A DNA stretch of 18,988 nucleotides, taken from DASTBU01 sp035711845. GTDB lineage: Bacteria; Acidobacteriota; Vicinamibacteria; Vicinamibacterales; 2-12-FULL-66-21. The notes below the pieces were generated by a model, which had not been told where the DNA came from, made no database searches, and saw nothing but the letters and a program-made list of their open reading frames with translations. This document shows, one piece after another, positions 1 to 7,367 of this stretch. How positions within the stretch are numbered: the stretch's first letter is position 1; each line of letters starts with the position of its first letter. A program made the translations under genes and the position numbers. The DNA lies in assembly GCA_035711845.1 (NCBI GenBank), contig DASTBU010000177.1:1-18988 (forward strand), given 5' to 3'.

Positions 1-881
1 CGATTGGCCACGCGCGCCGCGTCGGTCAGCGTGGCGCCGGCGGCGAGGCCGAGCGCCAGCGCGCTGATGACGGTGTCGCCCGCACCCGTCACGTCCGCGA
101 CCTCGCGCGCTTCGGCCGGCAGCTCGGCCTCGGCGTCGCGATCGAGCAGCCACATGCCGTGCTCGCCGCGAGTGATCAGCACGCACTCGCACGAGACGCG
201 CTCGCGAATCCGTCTCGCGGCCGCGCTGGCGTCCGCGGCCGTGCGGATGCGCATGTGCGTGATGGCTTCCGCCTCGACGTGGTTCGGCGTGATGAGCGTC
301 GCCCCGCGGTAGTACTCCACGTGCGGCACCTTCGGATCGACGAGGAGCGGGATCCCTCGCCTGTGCGCGGCGGCGGCAGCCGCCTGGGCGACAGCCCGGG
401 AGATGCCGCCCTTCAGGTAATCCGAGATCAGAATCGCGTCGGCCGCCGCAGCCAGCTCCTGTACCTTCGAGACGACTTCCTGCTCGACGAGCCCTGAGAT
501 CTCCCCATCGCGTTCGTAATCGATCCGCGCGACCTGCTGGTTCCTCGTCGTCACCACGCGCAGCTTGCGCGTCGTGCAGCGATCGGGATCGGTGACGAGC
601 CCCTTGACGCCGATCCCGAGCGCCTCGAAGTCCGACGCCAGGCGCGCCGCGTCGGCATCGGCGCCCACCACCCCGACCACCTGCGCCCTGCCGCCGAGCG
701 CGACGATGTTGTGCGCGACGTTCGCGGCCCCTCCGAGCCTGTACTCCTCGTGATCGAACGCCACCACCGGGACCGGCGCCTCGGGCGAGATGCGGTCCAC
801 GCGCCCGATCACGAAGTGATCGAGCATCACGTCGCCGATGACGAGAATCGGGCGGCCGGGAAACTTCTCGAGTATGTTCAC
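1..881 (-). CDS. rfaE1: D-glycero-beta-D-manno-heptose-7-phosphate kinase, first copy (C-terminus beyond window)
   Basis: This is a PfkB/ribokinase-fold kinase, the RfaE domain I (HldE N-terminal) type. It phosphorylates heptose 7-phosphate at C1 in the cytoplasm on the way to ADP-heptose for the lipopolysaccharide core. Visible motifs are the GGAANVA substrate loop near residue 55, PNHVEAE near 200 and the GAGDT anion hole with the catalytic Asp near 270. About 293 codons are present; the frame runs off the window start just before the expected end of a ~318-residue protein. I start it at GTG 881 (VNILEKF). From ILVIGDVMLDHF onward it matches the second copy at 5056-6012 with roughly twenty-odd substitutions by eye; the first dozen residues do not match. 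Upstream lies a repeat element, then only a scrap of waaL, so this copy has lost its operon. The frame is open, but I cannot tell whether it is expressed. Confidence 0.85.
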   Translation of the reverse strand, partial: MNILEKFPGRPILVIGDVMLDHFVIGRVDRISPEAPVPVVAFDHEEYRLGGAANVAHNIVALGGRAQVVGVVGADADAARLASDFEALGIGVKGLVTDPDRCTTRKLRVVTTRNQQVARIDYERDGEISGLVEQEVVSKVQELAAAADAILISDYLKGGISRAVAQAAAAAAHRRGIPLLVDPKVPHVEYYRGATLITPNHVEAEAITHMRIRTAADASAAARRIRERVSCECVLITRGEHGMWLLDRDAEAELPAEAREVADVTGAGDTVISALALGLAAGATLTDAARVAN

Positions 882-934
882 TGATTCAGCGGTCCCTATA
901 TCCTGGTCCCCTTGTCGTCTGTTTCAGTCGCCAC

Positions 935-1164
935 ATTGCAGATTCGTTGATGGCGGATTGCAGAGTGAGGGGGATTGGAGCTTGACGATTTGGGATTTGA
1001 TTCGGTGATTGGGGGGCTGTTCCGGCAGTCTGTAATGGTGAGACACATCCCAGGCGCCGCGAGCTGTCGCGGCGAAATCAGCAATCCCCGAATAAAGTCT
1101 CAAATCCGCACCCGTCGATCGTCAATCAATCCGCAATCCGCAATTGAATTGACGAATCTGCAAT
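935..1164. repeat. 230-bp MITE-like element with 13-bp terminal inverted repeats
   Basis: The element begins ATTGCAGATTCGT (935-947) and ends with its exact reverse complement ACGAATCTGCAAT (1152-1164). The arms are made of GATTG/CAATC-type words. The centre holds a perfect 7-bp stem, GCCGCGA at 1056-1062 with TCGCGGC at 1067-1073, and a stretch around 1035-1058 that reappears in reverse orientation at about 18850-18880. No gene lies inside and no target duplication is evident at the edges. It fills the spacer between rfaE1 copy 1 and the waaL remnant, ending about 9 bp from the remnant's stop codon. A related element starts at 18746. It is probably a non-autonomous mobile or REP-like palindromic repeat; the mechanism is unknown. 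Confidence 0.75.
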
Positions 1165-1172
1165 TCCCCCAT

Positions 1173-1247
1173 TCACGCCGCGCGCGCGATCAGCGGCGTC
1201 ACGGCCGGCGCGCGGTCGGCGGCGTAGGGGAGTGTGACCAGCACGAC
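1173..1247 (-). pseudogene. 3'-terminal remnant of a second O-antigen ligase gene
   Basis: The last 24 codons of the minus-strand frame ending at 1173 read VLVTLPYAADRAPA...IARAA and stop. The intact ligase at 6141-7367 ends with the same string, apart from a few substitutions in the last dozen residues. Homology stops near 1247, where the frame runs straight into transposase sequence (LFKAYV). The fragment sits in the position relative to rfaE1 copy 1 that the intact ligase occupies relative to copy 2. It is therefore the tail of a duplicated waaL whose remainder has been deleted. It cannot function alone. Confidence 0.8.
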
Positions 1248-2153
1248 GTAGGCTTTGAACAACCGGCGATTGGCGGCAAGAGGGTTTCGAGTTCCCGGCG
1301 CTTCGAGCCGCGCACCGTCGCCCAGCGCCGCAACAGCAGCCATCGTTTGCCGCGGCCGTGCGGGCGCATCACGGCGCCCGCGCGAAAGAACCCTTGCCGG
1401 CGGAACGTCGTCGAGCGCGGCCGACGGGTGTTGCAGTACGTGAACTTGTCGAACACGATCTCCGCGTGGCCGAGCACCTCCCCCACCGCGTTGATGTAGG
1501 GCCGATGCATATCGGTGCAGACGGCTTCGGCCGCCGCGCGTTGGTGGGCGTCCATTAGGGTGGTCAGCAGTCTCCGCAAGGTGTCCTCGGTCCGTTCCTT
1601 CTCCAACCCGATCACCTCGCCGCGCACCAAGTCGGACAACAGGGTCCAGAACCGCTGTCCCTTGCCGCGCTGAATTTCGTCGGCCCCCCAGGTGTCGCGG
1701 CCGATGTTGCGGGCGCGTGCGATCCACCGCCTCGAGAAACGCGCGTTCGGCCCATCGCCGCCGCGCCCCAACTCACCGCGTGCCGCACGGCCGCGTGACT
1801 CGTGGGCATCAACTGACAATCCAGGCCGTTCCGTTGGCGAAAGCGTCGCGTCAGCCGGGCATGAGGATCCGCAAAGGCGACCCGCTCGGTGCGAATCTCA
1901 CAGCGCCGGCACCAGAGTTGGCGCAGCCGACACCGCAGCCGCACCGAATGCTCGGCCCATGGGAGGTCGTCCCAAGTGCGCACCTTGGCATCACGCACGT
2001 GGCCGGTTCGACCGCCACACCCGGCGCACGTAAATCGATGAATCCCTTTCCGCTCCAGCTTGAGAATCAACCGGCCGTCCTCGCCGTGTTCCACCCCTGT
2101 CACCCGGTAATCCGCCAGACCGAGAATCCACTACAATCACGAAGCGATCCCAC
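1248..2153 (-). pseudogene. ISL3-family transposase, frameshifted and truncated
   Basis: The N-terminal frame (2103 to about 1770) carries an ISL3-type zinc finger (CAGC...LWCRRC), then PHARLTRRFRQ and an HTH-like segment. Later parts match the DDE_Tnp_ISL3 catalytic core: WGADEIQRGKGQRFWTLLSDL with the first Asp, and EAVCTDMHRPYINAV with the second Asp. FDKF, HVLQH, FFRAGAVMRPHGRGKRWLLL and AANRRLFKAYV follow. These pieces alternate between frames, so at least four frameshifts are needed to read the protein through. The C-terminal third with the final catalytic Glu is missing; the sequence joins the waaL remnant near 1247. An AAGGAGGA ribosome site with a GTG at 2153 marks the probable old start, though the frame breaks soon after. 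It is inactive. The upstream inverted repeat was not identified with confidence. Confidence 0.85.
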
Positions 2154-2557
2154 CCGTCCTCCTTGTTGGTTGCACTTCAAAGGAAGACACCATCGAATCT
2201 ATGGGAAAGTGGGGTCGCGTCCCTCTGTCCTTCAGTGTCCAAGGCCGCCGAGCAGACCGCCCACCCATCAGCGGTCCGCGCACGCGGCCGGGTCACACCC
2301 CTACGCTGCTATCCTGCGTGCATTCAAATCGGTGAACAGCCGATATGGGGCGCTGATCGGCTGGCAGAGCTAGAAGCTCGGCAGCACTAATTTTCATCAC
2401 GTCCAAAGCAGCGCTGAGTAACTGACCTCGAACACCTCCCGGTCGCCGCGGGATGCAATGATAGGCGGCCGAGTCTGGAAGCGTATACTCCGGAGACTCG
2501 CACCGGTTGCCCTGCGGCCGCTGCCTGGCTCCTCGTCAACGTCAGCTGGGAGGCAGC
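2154..2557. other. Gene-free stretch upstream of the low-GC cassette
   Basis: I find no convincing coding sequence on either strand here; the open frames lack recognisable motifs and start signals. The part from 2154 to about 2240 may hold the left end of the ISL3-type element (GGGGTCGCGTCCC near 2207), but I cannot define an inverted repeat. Base composition falls after about 2300, marking entry into the lower-GC segment. A TATACT hexamer at 2484-2489 could be a -10 box for the next gene, but no good -35 accompanies it. Confidence 0.4.
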
Positions 2558-3142
2558 ATGCGTCTAAACTACTTGTTGGCCATCGCGCTGAATTTGTCGT
2601 CAACTCCACCGACCCATCTTCACCACCAACAACCGCCCGCTGAGCAGTTCCAGTTCACAGATTCTGAGGCCGCGCCCTCAACCCTCGAGGAGATGTGGGA
2701 TCTCACCGACGCCGTCGCCAGAGTACGCATCGAGCAGGCGCTGGTTAAGGGACTCCCGCGGGCAGGTCGCCCTCCTAAAGTGCTCACGGAGCACACTGCT
2801 CGCGTCCTAGAAGTTCTAAAGGGCGACGGCTTCAGCGAGCGCGACACAATCATTATCACTGTGCCGGTCGGCAAGCTCACGGTTAACGACCAGACAATTT
2901 CGGCCATAGCAGCGGGGAGCAGAGTCTTCCATCCCGGAGAGGAATTGCTGGTATTTCTGACCCGCCTCAGCACCGGCGACTACGATATCGCCTATGGGCC
3001 AGCTGGTTTTTACTCGCTCGAAGCGGAACGCATCACTCTGCCTGGTGACGCTCGCCGCTGGCCAACATTCGCTGGGAGAGGCATCACGATCAGTAGAGGC
3101 GATCTACTAGCTGCGGTGCGGATGCTTAAGCAGCGCGGATGA
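2558..3142 (+). CDS. Hypothetical exported protein
   Basis: The product is 194 residues. I start it at ATG 2558 because GGGAGG at 2548-2553 is a good ribosome site; a frame extension to 2507 has none. The N-terminus (MRLNYLLAIALNL) is a short, weak signal-peptide-like segment. The body resembles a pattern I associate with small hypothetical exported proteins: a DLTDAVARVRIEQA stretch, then ARVLEVLKGDGF, then GEELLVFLTRL...YGPAGFYSLE. This suggests a compact beta-rich domain, but I recognise no named family or catalytic residues. It lies 79 bp upstream of a secreted metalloprotease in the same orientation and shares its low GC, so the two may be one cassette. A role as partner, inhibitor or substrate of the protease is only a guess. 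Confidence 0.65.
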   Translation: MRLNYLLAIALNLSSTPPTHLHHQQPPAEQFQFTDSEAAPSTLEEMWDLTDAVARVRIEQALVKGLPRAGRPPKVLTEHTARVLEVLKGDGFSERDTIIITVPVGKLTVNDQTISAIAAGSRVFHPGEELLVFLTRLSTGDYDIAYGPAGFYSLEAERITLPGDARRWPTFAGRGITISRGDLLAAVRMLKQRG

Positions 3143-3161
3143 CCACGTGATGCGATGTTAG

Positions 3162-3186
3162 TTAGATAGTGGGTCACCCAATCTAA
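3162..3186 (+). other. Hairpin between the hypothetical gene and the metalloprotease gene
   Basis: TTAGAT (3162-3167) pairs with ATCTAA (3181-3186), and inside them TGGGT (3170-3174) faces ACCCA (3176-3180), leaving an AG bulge and a tight loop. No T-run follows, so it is not a classical intrinsic terminator. It could be an attenuator or an mRNA-processing or stability hairpin between the two cistrons. Only the base pairing is seen; the role is open. Confidence 0.35.
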
Positions 3187-3221
3187 TTGGGATGATAAGG
3201 CAGCGTTGTCAGGAGGCGAAC

Positions 3222-4463
3222 ATGCGTCGTTCTTCACTTCGCATTATGGCATCCACACTTCCAGCAGTGCTCCTCCTAGCGATCACCGTAGCCTTACGTT
3301 TGGCCGCAGAAACCAATTGCCGGGATTGCGAGCCCAACTTCAGCGGCGTCATCTCTGCATCAGGCAGTTATACAATCGGTTTCGAGCCTGGTAAGTTCAC
3401 AAATGAAGAAAAGGCAGCCATTCTCAATGGCGCCAGGACATACTGGAATAGCGTTTACTCCCAACACTCAATATCTGTGACGATTTCGGCTGCGGAAGCG
3501 TCCTATAGTGCGGCCTCGATTAAGTTCCGCGAAGACTCGACTGTCAGTGGTACACAGATCGCCGAGGCCTCTCCAAATGGCAGCGGCGGTGGAACCGTTG
3601 GTGTCAATCCGAACAAGTTACACAATGCTCGTTCGTCGAACTTCTGGAAGTGGGCCGGTTCGCATGAAGTCGGCCATCTGTTTGGATTCTACGATGTCGG
3701 TAACCAGACAACTGGAAGTTGCTTTGGGAAGACGATAATGTACCAATCGCTGGCAACTGAGCCGGGGTCTTTACCTGGAGCTTTGTGCCCTGACCAGGCG
3801 GGAGTCGCAGCGAAGCACGTTGGTAGCGGGAATTACGATCCCTGCATGTACGGGTGTCCGCCAGGATACACGACAGTGTGCATAGGAGATCAGCAGCCCG
3901 ATCCATCGGCATGCGATTGCTGCATTAACTATACTCCTATTTTGATTGATCTAAACGGCGATGGTTTTGATTTAAGCGGCGTGGAACTCGGTGTCTTGTT
4001 TCAAATTAATGATGTCCGTTCGGTCGTTCAACTAGGATGGCCGGTCAGTTCAGACGATGTCTGGTTAGCACTTGATGGGAATACGAATGGAACAGTCGAT
4101 AACGGTTCCGAGCTGTTCGGGAACACGATGCGACTGTTCCGAGGGGGTTTTGCGCAAAATGGTTATGATGGACTCGCGGCGTTCGATGATGACGGCGACT
4201 CTTGGATCGATTCCTCCGATCAAGCGTACAATCACCTGCTAGTATGGTCGGACGGTAATCGAAACGGGATATCAGAGCCCTATGAGTTACAGTCTGTGCA
4301 GGCGACCGGAATAGTCAGAGTCGGGACTTCCTACAAGGAGTCTCGCAGGCGCGATCGCTGGGGAAACGTGTTTCGATATCGCGGCGAGGTTATCACGCTG
4401 TCTGGGAGTCGTCATTCGGCCGACGTGTATCCAGTTTCTGAGGCCAGCCTCATTAGACGGTGA
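3222..4463 (+). CDS. Secreted snapalysin-like metalloprotease with EF-hand-like calcium-binding C-terminus
   Basis: The product is 413 residues, started at ATG 3222 because AGGAGG (3211-3216) sits just upstream. Residues 1-29 form a signal peptide (basic start, hydrophobic TLPAVLLLAITVAL). Residues 148-158 read HEVGHLFGFYD, a metzincin HExxHxxGxxD zinc site. Asp as third ligand is the pattern of snapalysins (M7) and some other metzincins. Met173 in TIMYQ is placed like a Met-turn. A cysteine cluster (208, 212, 220, 231, 233, 234) suggests disulphides. The C-terminal half has four Asp/Asn-rich loops (LNGDG 244-248, DGNTNGTVDNGSE 285-297, DDDGDSWIDSSD 322-333, DGNRNGISEPYEL 344-356), resembling EF-hand/dockerin loops or the calcium-binding parts of haemolysin-type proteins. 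It is probably an exported, calcium-stabilised endopeptidase of unknown substrate. GC is far below the housekeeping genes, which suggests transfer. Confidence 0.75.
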   Translation: MRRSSLRIMASTLPAVLLLAITVALRLAAETNCRDCEPNFSGVISASGSYTIGFEPGKFTNEEKAAILNGARTYWNSVYSQHSISVTISAAEASYSAASIKFREDSTVSGTQIAEASPNGSGGGTVGVNPNKLHNARSSNFWKWAGSHEVGHLFGFYDVGNQTTGSCFGKTIMYQSLATEPGSLPGALCPDQAGVAAKHVGSGNYDPCMYGCPPGYTTVCIGDQQPDPSACDCCINYTPILIDLNGDGFDLSGVELGVLFQINDVRSVVQLGWPVSSDDVWLALDGNTNGTVDNGSELFGNTMRLFRGGFAQNGYDGLAAFDDDGDSWIDSSDQAYNHLLVWSDGNRNGISEPYELQSVQATGIVRVGTSYKESRRRDRWGNVFRYRGEVITLSGSRHSADVYPVSEASLIRR

Positions 4464-4575
4464 GGCGAACCTTCGCAAAGCTGGCGGACATTCGGCTTTG
4501 GCGATCTGCATCTTGCGCGCCACACCAGGTCATGGGTTGACCTGATTCTGTGGACATTTTTGAGAGGCGGATACG
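4464..4575. other. Spacer holding the probable left end of an IS3-type element
   Basis: No gene is seen. The stretch TGACCTGATTCTGTGGACA around 4537-4555 directly precedes the orfA remnant and resembles the terminal repeat plus leader of IS3-family elements. The matching right end was not found. Confidence 0.35.
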
Positions 4576-4868
4576 ATGTCCACAACGGGGATCACTGGGA
4601 GCCGGCGCGCGCGCGCCCTTCACGTCACGGATGAATTCAAACAGCAGGCAGTCCGGTTAGTCCACGACGAGGGTAGAGCGTCAACGCGGTCCCGCGGGAT
4701 TTTCACTTCCTGCCTCGTGACGTCGGGCACGTGGGTTGAGACACGCGCAGGCCGACCGCACGAATGGGCGGACGGGGCTGATGACCGTGGAGCGTGAGGA
4801 GTTCGCACGGCCGCAAAGACAATCGTATCGTCCAAGAAGAGCGGGACCTTAAAAAGACCGCCGCGGGC
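4576..4868 (+). pseudogene. IS3-family transposase OrfA remnant, frameshifted
   Basis: The start reads VTDEFKQQAVRLVHDEG, the N-terminal helix-turn-helix region of IS3-family OrfA (HTH_Tnp_1/IS911 type). The continuation is recovered only by changing frame: SVNAVPRDF, then WVETRA, then ADRTNGRTGLMTVEREE, then KDNRIVQEERDLKKTAA. The last piece matches the leucine-zipper part that normally reads RLRKENRILREERDILKKAAA. At least three frameshifts are needed and no OrfB integrase with a DDE motif follows, so the element is dead. It marks the right side of the island between the two rfaE1 copies, as the ISL3-type remnant marks the left. Confidence 0.8.
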
Positions 4869-5055
4869 AGTGTGACTCGAAGGCTTCCCCAGTCGCTGAA
4901 CATGACGAAGGCGCCGTGTTTCCGGCCCAAAAGCGACCGAGCCGAGCCTAAACTAATCGCAATATCACAACACAACGGATGACTTGTGGTGTTGCGACAG
5001 GACATCCAGCCCGAATTTAGCGGTCATTGACGTTCGGCAGGAGTCTGCGGCCGAG

Positions 5056-6012
5056 TCAGGTCTGCCGCAACTCGTGCAGGCTGACCGTCGCCGGGCCGAA
5101 CTTCCCGACGACAATCCCCGCGGCCCGATTGGCCACGCGCGCCGCGTCGGTCAGCGTGGCGCCGGAGGCGAGGCCCAGCGCCAGCGCGCTGATGACCGTG
5201 TCGCCCGCACCCGTCACGTCCGCGACCTCGCGCGCTTCGGCGGGCAGCTCGGCTTCGACGTCGCGGTCGAGGAGCCACATCCCGTGCTCCCCGCGCGTGA
5301 TCAGCACGCACTCGCACGCGACACGCTTGCGAATTCGCTTCGCCGCCGCGCTGGCGTCCTCGGCCGTGCGGATGCGCATGTGCGTGATGGCTTCGGCCTC
5401 GTGGTGGTTCGGGGTGATCAACGTGGCGCCGCTGTAGTACTCGACGTGCGGCACCTTCGGATCGACCAGCAGCGGGATCCCGCGCGCGCGCGCGGCGGCC
5501 GCAGCGGCCTGAGCGACAGCCGCCGAGATCGCCCCCTTCAGATAGTCTGAAATCAGGATCGCATCGGCTGTCGCAGAGAGTTCCTGTACCTTCGCGATGA
5601 TCGCCTGCTCGACGGGCCCCGAGACCTCCCCGTCGCGCTCGTAGTCGATGCGCGCGACCTGCTGGTTTCTCGTCGTCACAACCCGGAGCTTGCGCGTCGT
5701 GCAGCGATCGGGATCGGTCACGAGGCCCTTCACGCCGATCCCGAGCGCGTCGAAGTCCGAGGCGAGGCGGGCCGCGTCGGCGTCGGCGCCGACGACCCCA
5801 ACCACCTGCGCCGTGCCCCCCAGCGCCACGATGTTGTGGGCGACGTTCGCGGCGCCTCCAAGCCTGTACTCCTCGTGATCGAACGCCACCACAGGAACAG
5901 GCGCCTCCGGCGAGATCCGGTCCACGCGCCCGATCACGAAGTGATCCAGCATCACGTCGCCGATGACGAGAATCGAGCGGCGCTGGAATCGAGTGAGGAG
6001 TTCAGGAATCAA
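5056..6012 (-). CDS. rfaE1: D-glycero-beta-D-manno-heptose-7-phosphate kinase (intact copy)
   Basis: The product is 318 residues, the usual length for a free-standing RfaE domain I kinase; the adenylyltransferase domain (RfaE2) is not fused. It converts heptose 7-phosphate to the 1,7-bisphosphate for ADP-heptose synthesis in the cytoplasm. Motifs are GDVMLDHF near residue 18, GGAANVA at 52-58, PNHHEAE at 201-207 and GAGDT at 268-272 with catalytic Asp271. The start is a TTG at 6012 with no clear ribosome site. A GTG at about 6019, corresponding to the start of copy 1, soon meets a stop in its own frame, so TTG is the best choice. It is the last gene of the minus-strand envelope operon, separated from waaL by a 128-bp repeat-filled spacer. 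A diverged copy lies at <1-881. Confidence 0.9.
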   Translation of the reverse strand: MIPELLTRFQRRSILVIGDVMLDHFVIGRVDRISPEAPVPVVAFDHEEYRLGGAANVAHNIVALGGTAQVVGVVGADADAARLASDFDALGIGVKGLVTDPDRCTTRKLRVVTTRNQQVARIDYERDGEVSGPVEQAIIAKVQELSATADAILISDYLKGAISAAVAQAAAAAARARGIPLLVDPKVPHVEYYSGATLITPNHHEAEAITHMRIRTAEDASAAAKRIRKRVACECVLITRGEHGMWLLDRDVEAELPAEAREVADVTGAGDTVISALALGLASGATLTDAARVANRAAGIVVGKFGPATVSLHELRQT

Positions 6013-6039
6013 GGTTCACGCAGCGACGCGAAATCACGA

Positions 6040-6119
6040 GGGCACGATGACACGATGGGCACGATGGCAACTTTACCGCCTTTTCATCGTGCTCTTCGTG
6101 TCATCGTGAGCATCGTGCG
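6040..6119. repeat. CACGATG-type inverted repeat array (copy A)
   Basis: The left arm repeats CACGATG three times at 8-9 bp spacing (about 6043-6067). The right arm carries the complementary CATCGTG words (about 6084-6118), so the RNA would fold into a long imperfect hairpin. A closely similar array lies at 15573-15676 between rpsR and rplI. Here it separates waaL from rfaE1. It looks like a dispersed REP/MITE-like intergenic palindrome; it might also reduce transcription into rfaE1. Confidence 0.7.
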
Positions 6120-6140
6120 CCAGCCGTGGGCTCGTGCAGC

Positions 6141-7367
6141 TCACGCCGCTCGCGCGATCCGCGGTTGGATGGCGGGTGCGCGATCGGCGGCGTAGGGGAG
6201 CGTGACGAGCACCAGGAACAGCATCAGGAATTCCGAGTCGTGAAAATTGTATTCGAACATGCCGGCTGCCAGCATCGCGACGACGCAGCCGAGGCCGGCG
6301 GTGGCGAGGGAGGGAAACATCGAGGTCCGGCGTCGCCGGAAGAAGTCGCGAATCATCACGACGACGAACCAGATCCAGGTGGCGAGCGCGGGCAAGCCGC
6401 GCTCGGCGGCGATCTGCAGCGGGACGTTATGGAGGTGCGGATTGAGCTGGCGCACGGCCTGCGGATCCCGATAGTGCGGGTAGACCTGGATCAACATGTC
6501 CGGCCCCACGCCCGTCAGCGGGTGATCCTTGACGATCCTGATGCCCGAGCGGATCATCGCGACGCGGTCGCGGTTCGACTGGACGGTCGCGGCGCTCGTG
6601 TCGCTCCCGGCGGCCAGATCCTCGACGCTGAACATCGTGTAGAACCGCTCGGTCAGCTGTGCAGGCGCCAGCGCGATGAAGAGCCCGAAGGCAACCGGCA
6701 GGAGGCCGAACAGCCGGAAGTCGCGCAGCAGGAACAGCACGCCGATGCCGGCGCAGGCCCCGACCCAGGCATTACGGCTCAGCGTGAGCGCCAGCGCGAC
6801 GATCAGGGCGGGCATGATGAGCGCCGCCCAGAGTCGATCTTCGCGCCGGAACATCACGCGCGCGGCGGCCGTGCAGGCTACCAGCATGATCAGCCCGGAG
6901 TACGTCATGTAGTGGCTGAGCAGCCCCTGGATGCGCTGCGACAGGAGCGGCGTGTCGTCGAGGTTCAGGATTCCGTACTGCACGATGCCATACACGGCGT
7001 GAACCGCGCCGATCGTGATGATCACGTCCACGGCCTTGACGCTGCGTTCTCCGCGCAGCAGGCGGTAGGCAATCGGCACCAGCAGGAACAGGATCAGCTG
7101 ACGGCTGTCCCAGAAGCTCACGCGAGGATCGATCGAAAACAACGACGCCACGAGGGTTGCGCCCGCATACGCAGCGAGCGGCCAGAACATGGAGGGGACC
7201 TCGATGCGCTCGCGCCCCGACACGATCAGTGCGAGCCAGAGGATCGCCGTGAGCGCGAGGAGCACCTGCGCGGCGGCGATGGAGAACTGCGTGGTCGCGG
7301 CGCACCCGAGGAGCGCCCAGTAGGCGGCGTCCTCGAGCCGCGAGCGGGACGCGGCGGAGCCTGTCAC
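6141..7367 (-). CDS. waaL: O-antigen ligase / Wzy_C-family membrane protein
   Basis: The protein is 408 residues with about ten to twelve hydrophobic segments (for example 14-50, 61-76, 90-102, 113-133, 155-172, 180-196, 200-214, 218-234, 326-339, 353-370, 380-392). It is the O-antigen ligase/polymerase family (Wzy_C), which joins undecaprenyl-linked polysaccharide to the lipid A core, or polymerises O-units, at the periplasmic face. Typical signatures are SRNAWVG at 197-203, HPLTGVGPD at 282-290 in the large periplasmic loop, and HLHN at 311-314 with a conserved His. GTG 7367 overlaps the upstream heptosyltransferase stop as GTGA, which fixes the start; a frame extension to 7433 would overlap that gene. 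Ligase and polymerase cannot be separated from sequence alone, but the heptosyltransferase and rfaE1 neighbours favour a core or ligase role. The tail of a second copy survives at 1173-1247. Confidence 0.85.
   Translation of the reverse strand: MTGSAASRSRLEDAAYWALLGCAATTQFSIAAAQVLLALTAILWLALIVSGRERIEVPSMFWPLAAYAGATLVASLFSIDPRVSFWDSRQLILFLLVPIAYRLLRGERSVKAVDVIITIGAVHAVYGIVQYGILNLDDTPLLSQRIQGLLSHYMTYSGLIMLVACTAAARVMFRREDRLWAALIMPALIVALALTLSRNAWVGACAGIGVLFLLRDFRLFGLLPVAFGLFIALAPAQLTERFYTMFSVEDLAAGSDTSAATVQSNRDRVAMIRSGIRIVKDHPLTGVGPDMLIQVYPHYRDPQAVRQLNPHLHNVPLQIAAERGLPALATWIWFVVVMIRDFFRRRRTSMFPSLATAGLGCVVAMLAAGMFEYNFHDSEFLMLFLVLVTLPYAADRAPAIQPRIARAA

Noticed and set aside
975..1499. 174-codon plus-strand frame across the repeat element
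   Set aside because: It crosses the inverted-repeat element and the antisense of the transposase and waaL remnants; no start signal or domain.
5024..5055. Intrinsic terminator after rfaE1 copy 2
   Set aside because: I looked for a stem followed by a T-run on the minus strand down to about 4960. Only a mismatched CAACAC/GTGTTG pairing was found and no T-run.
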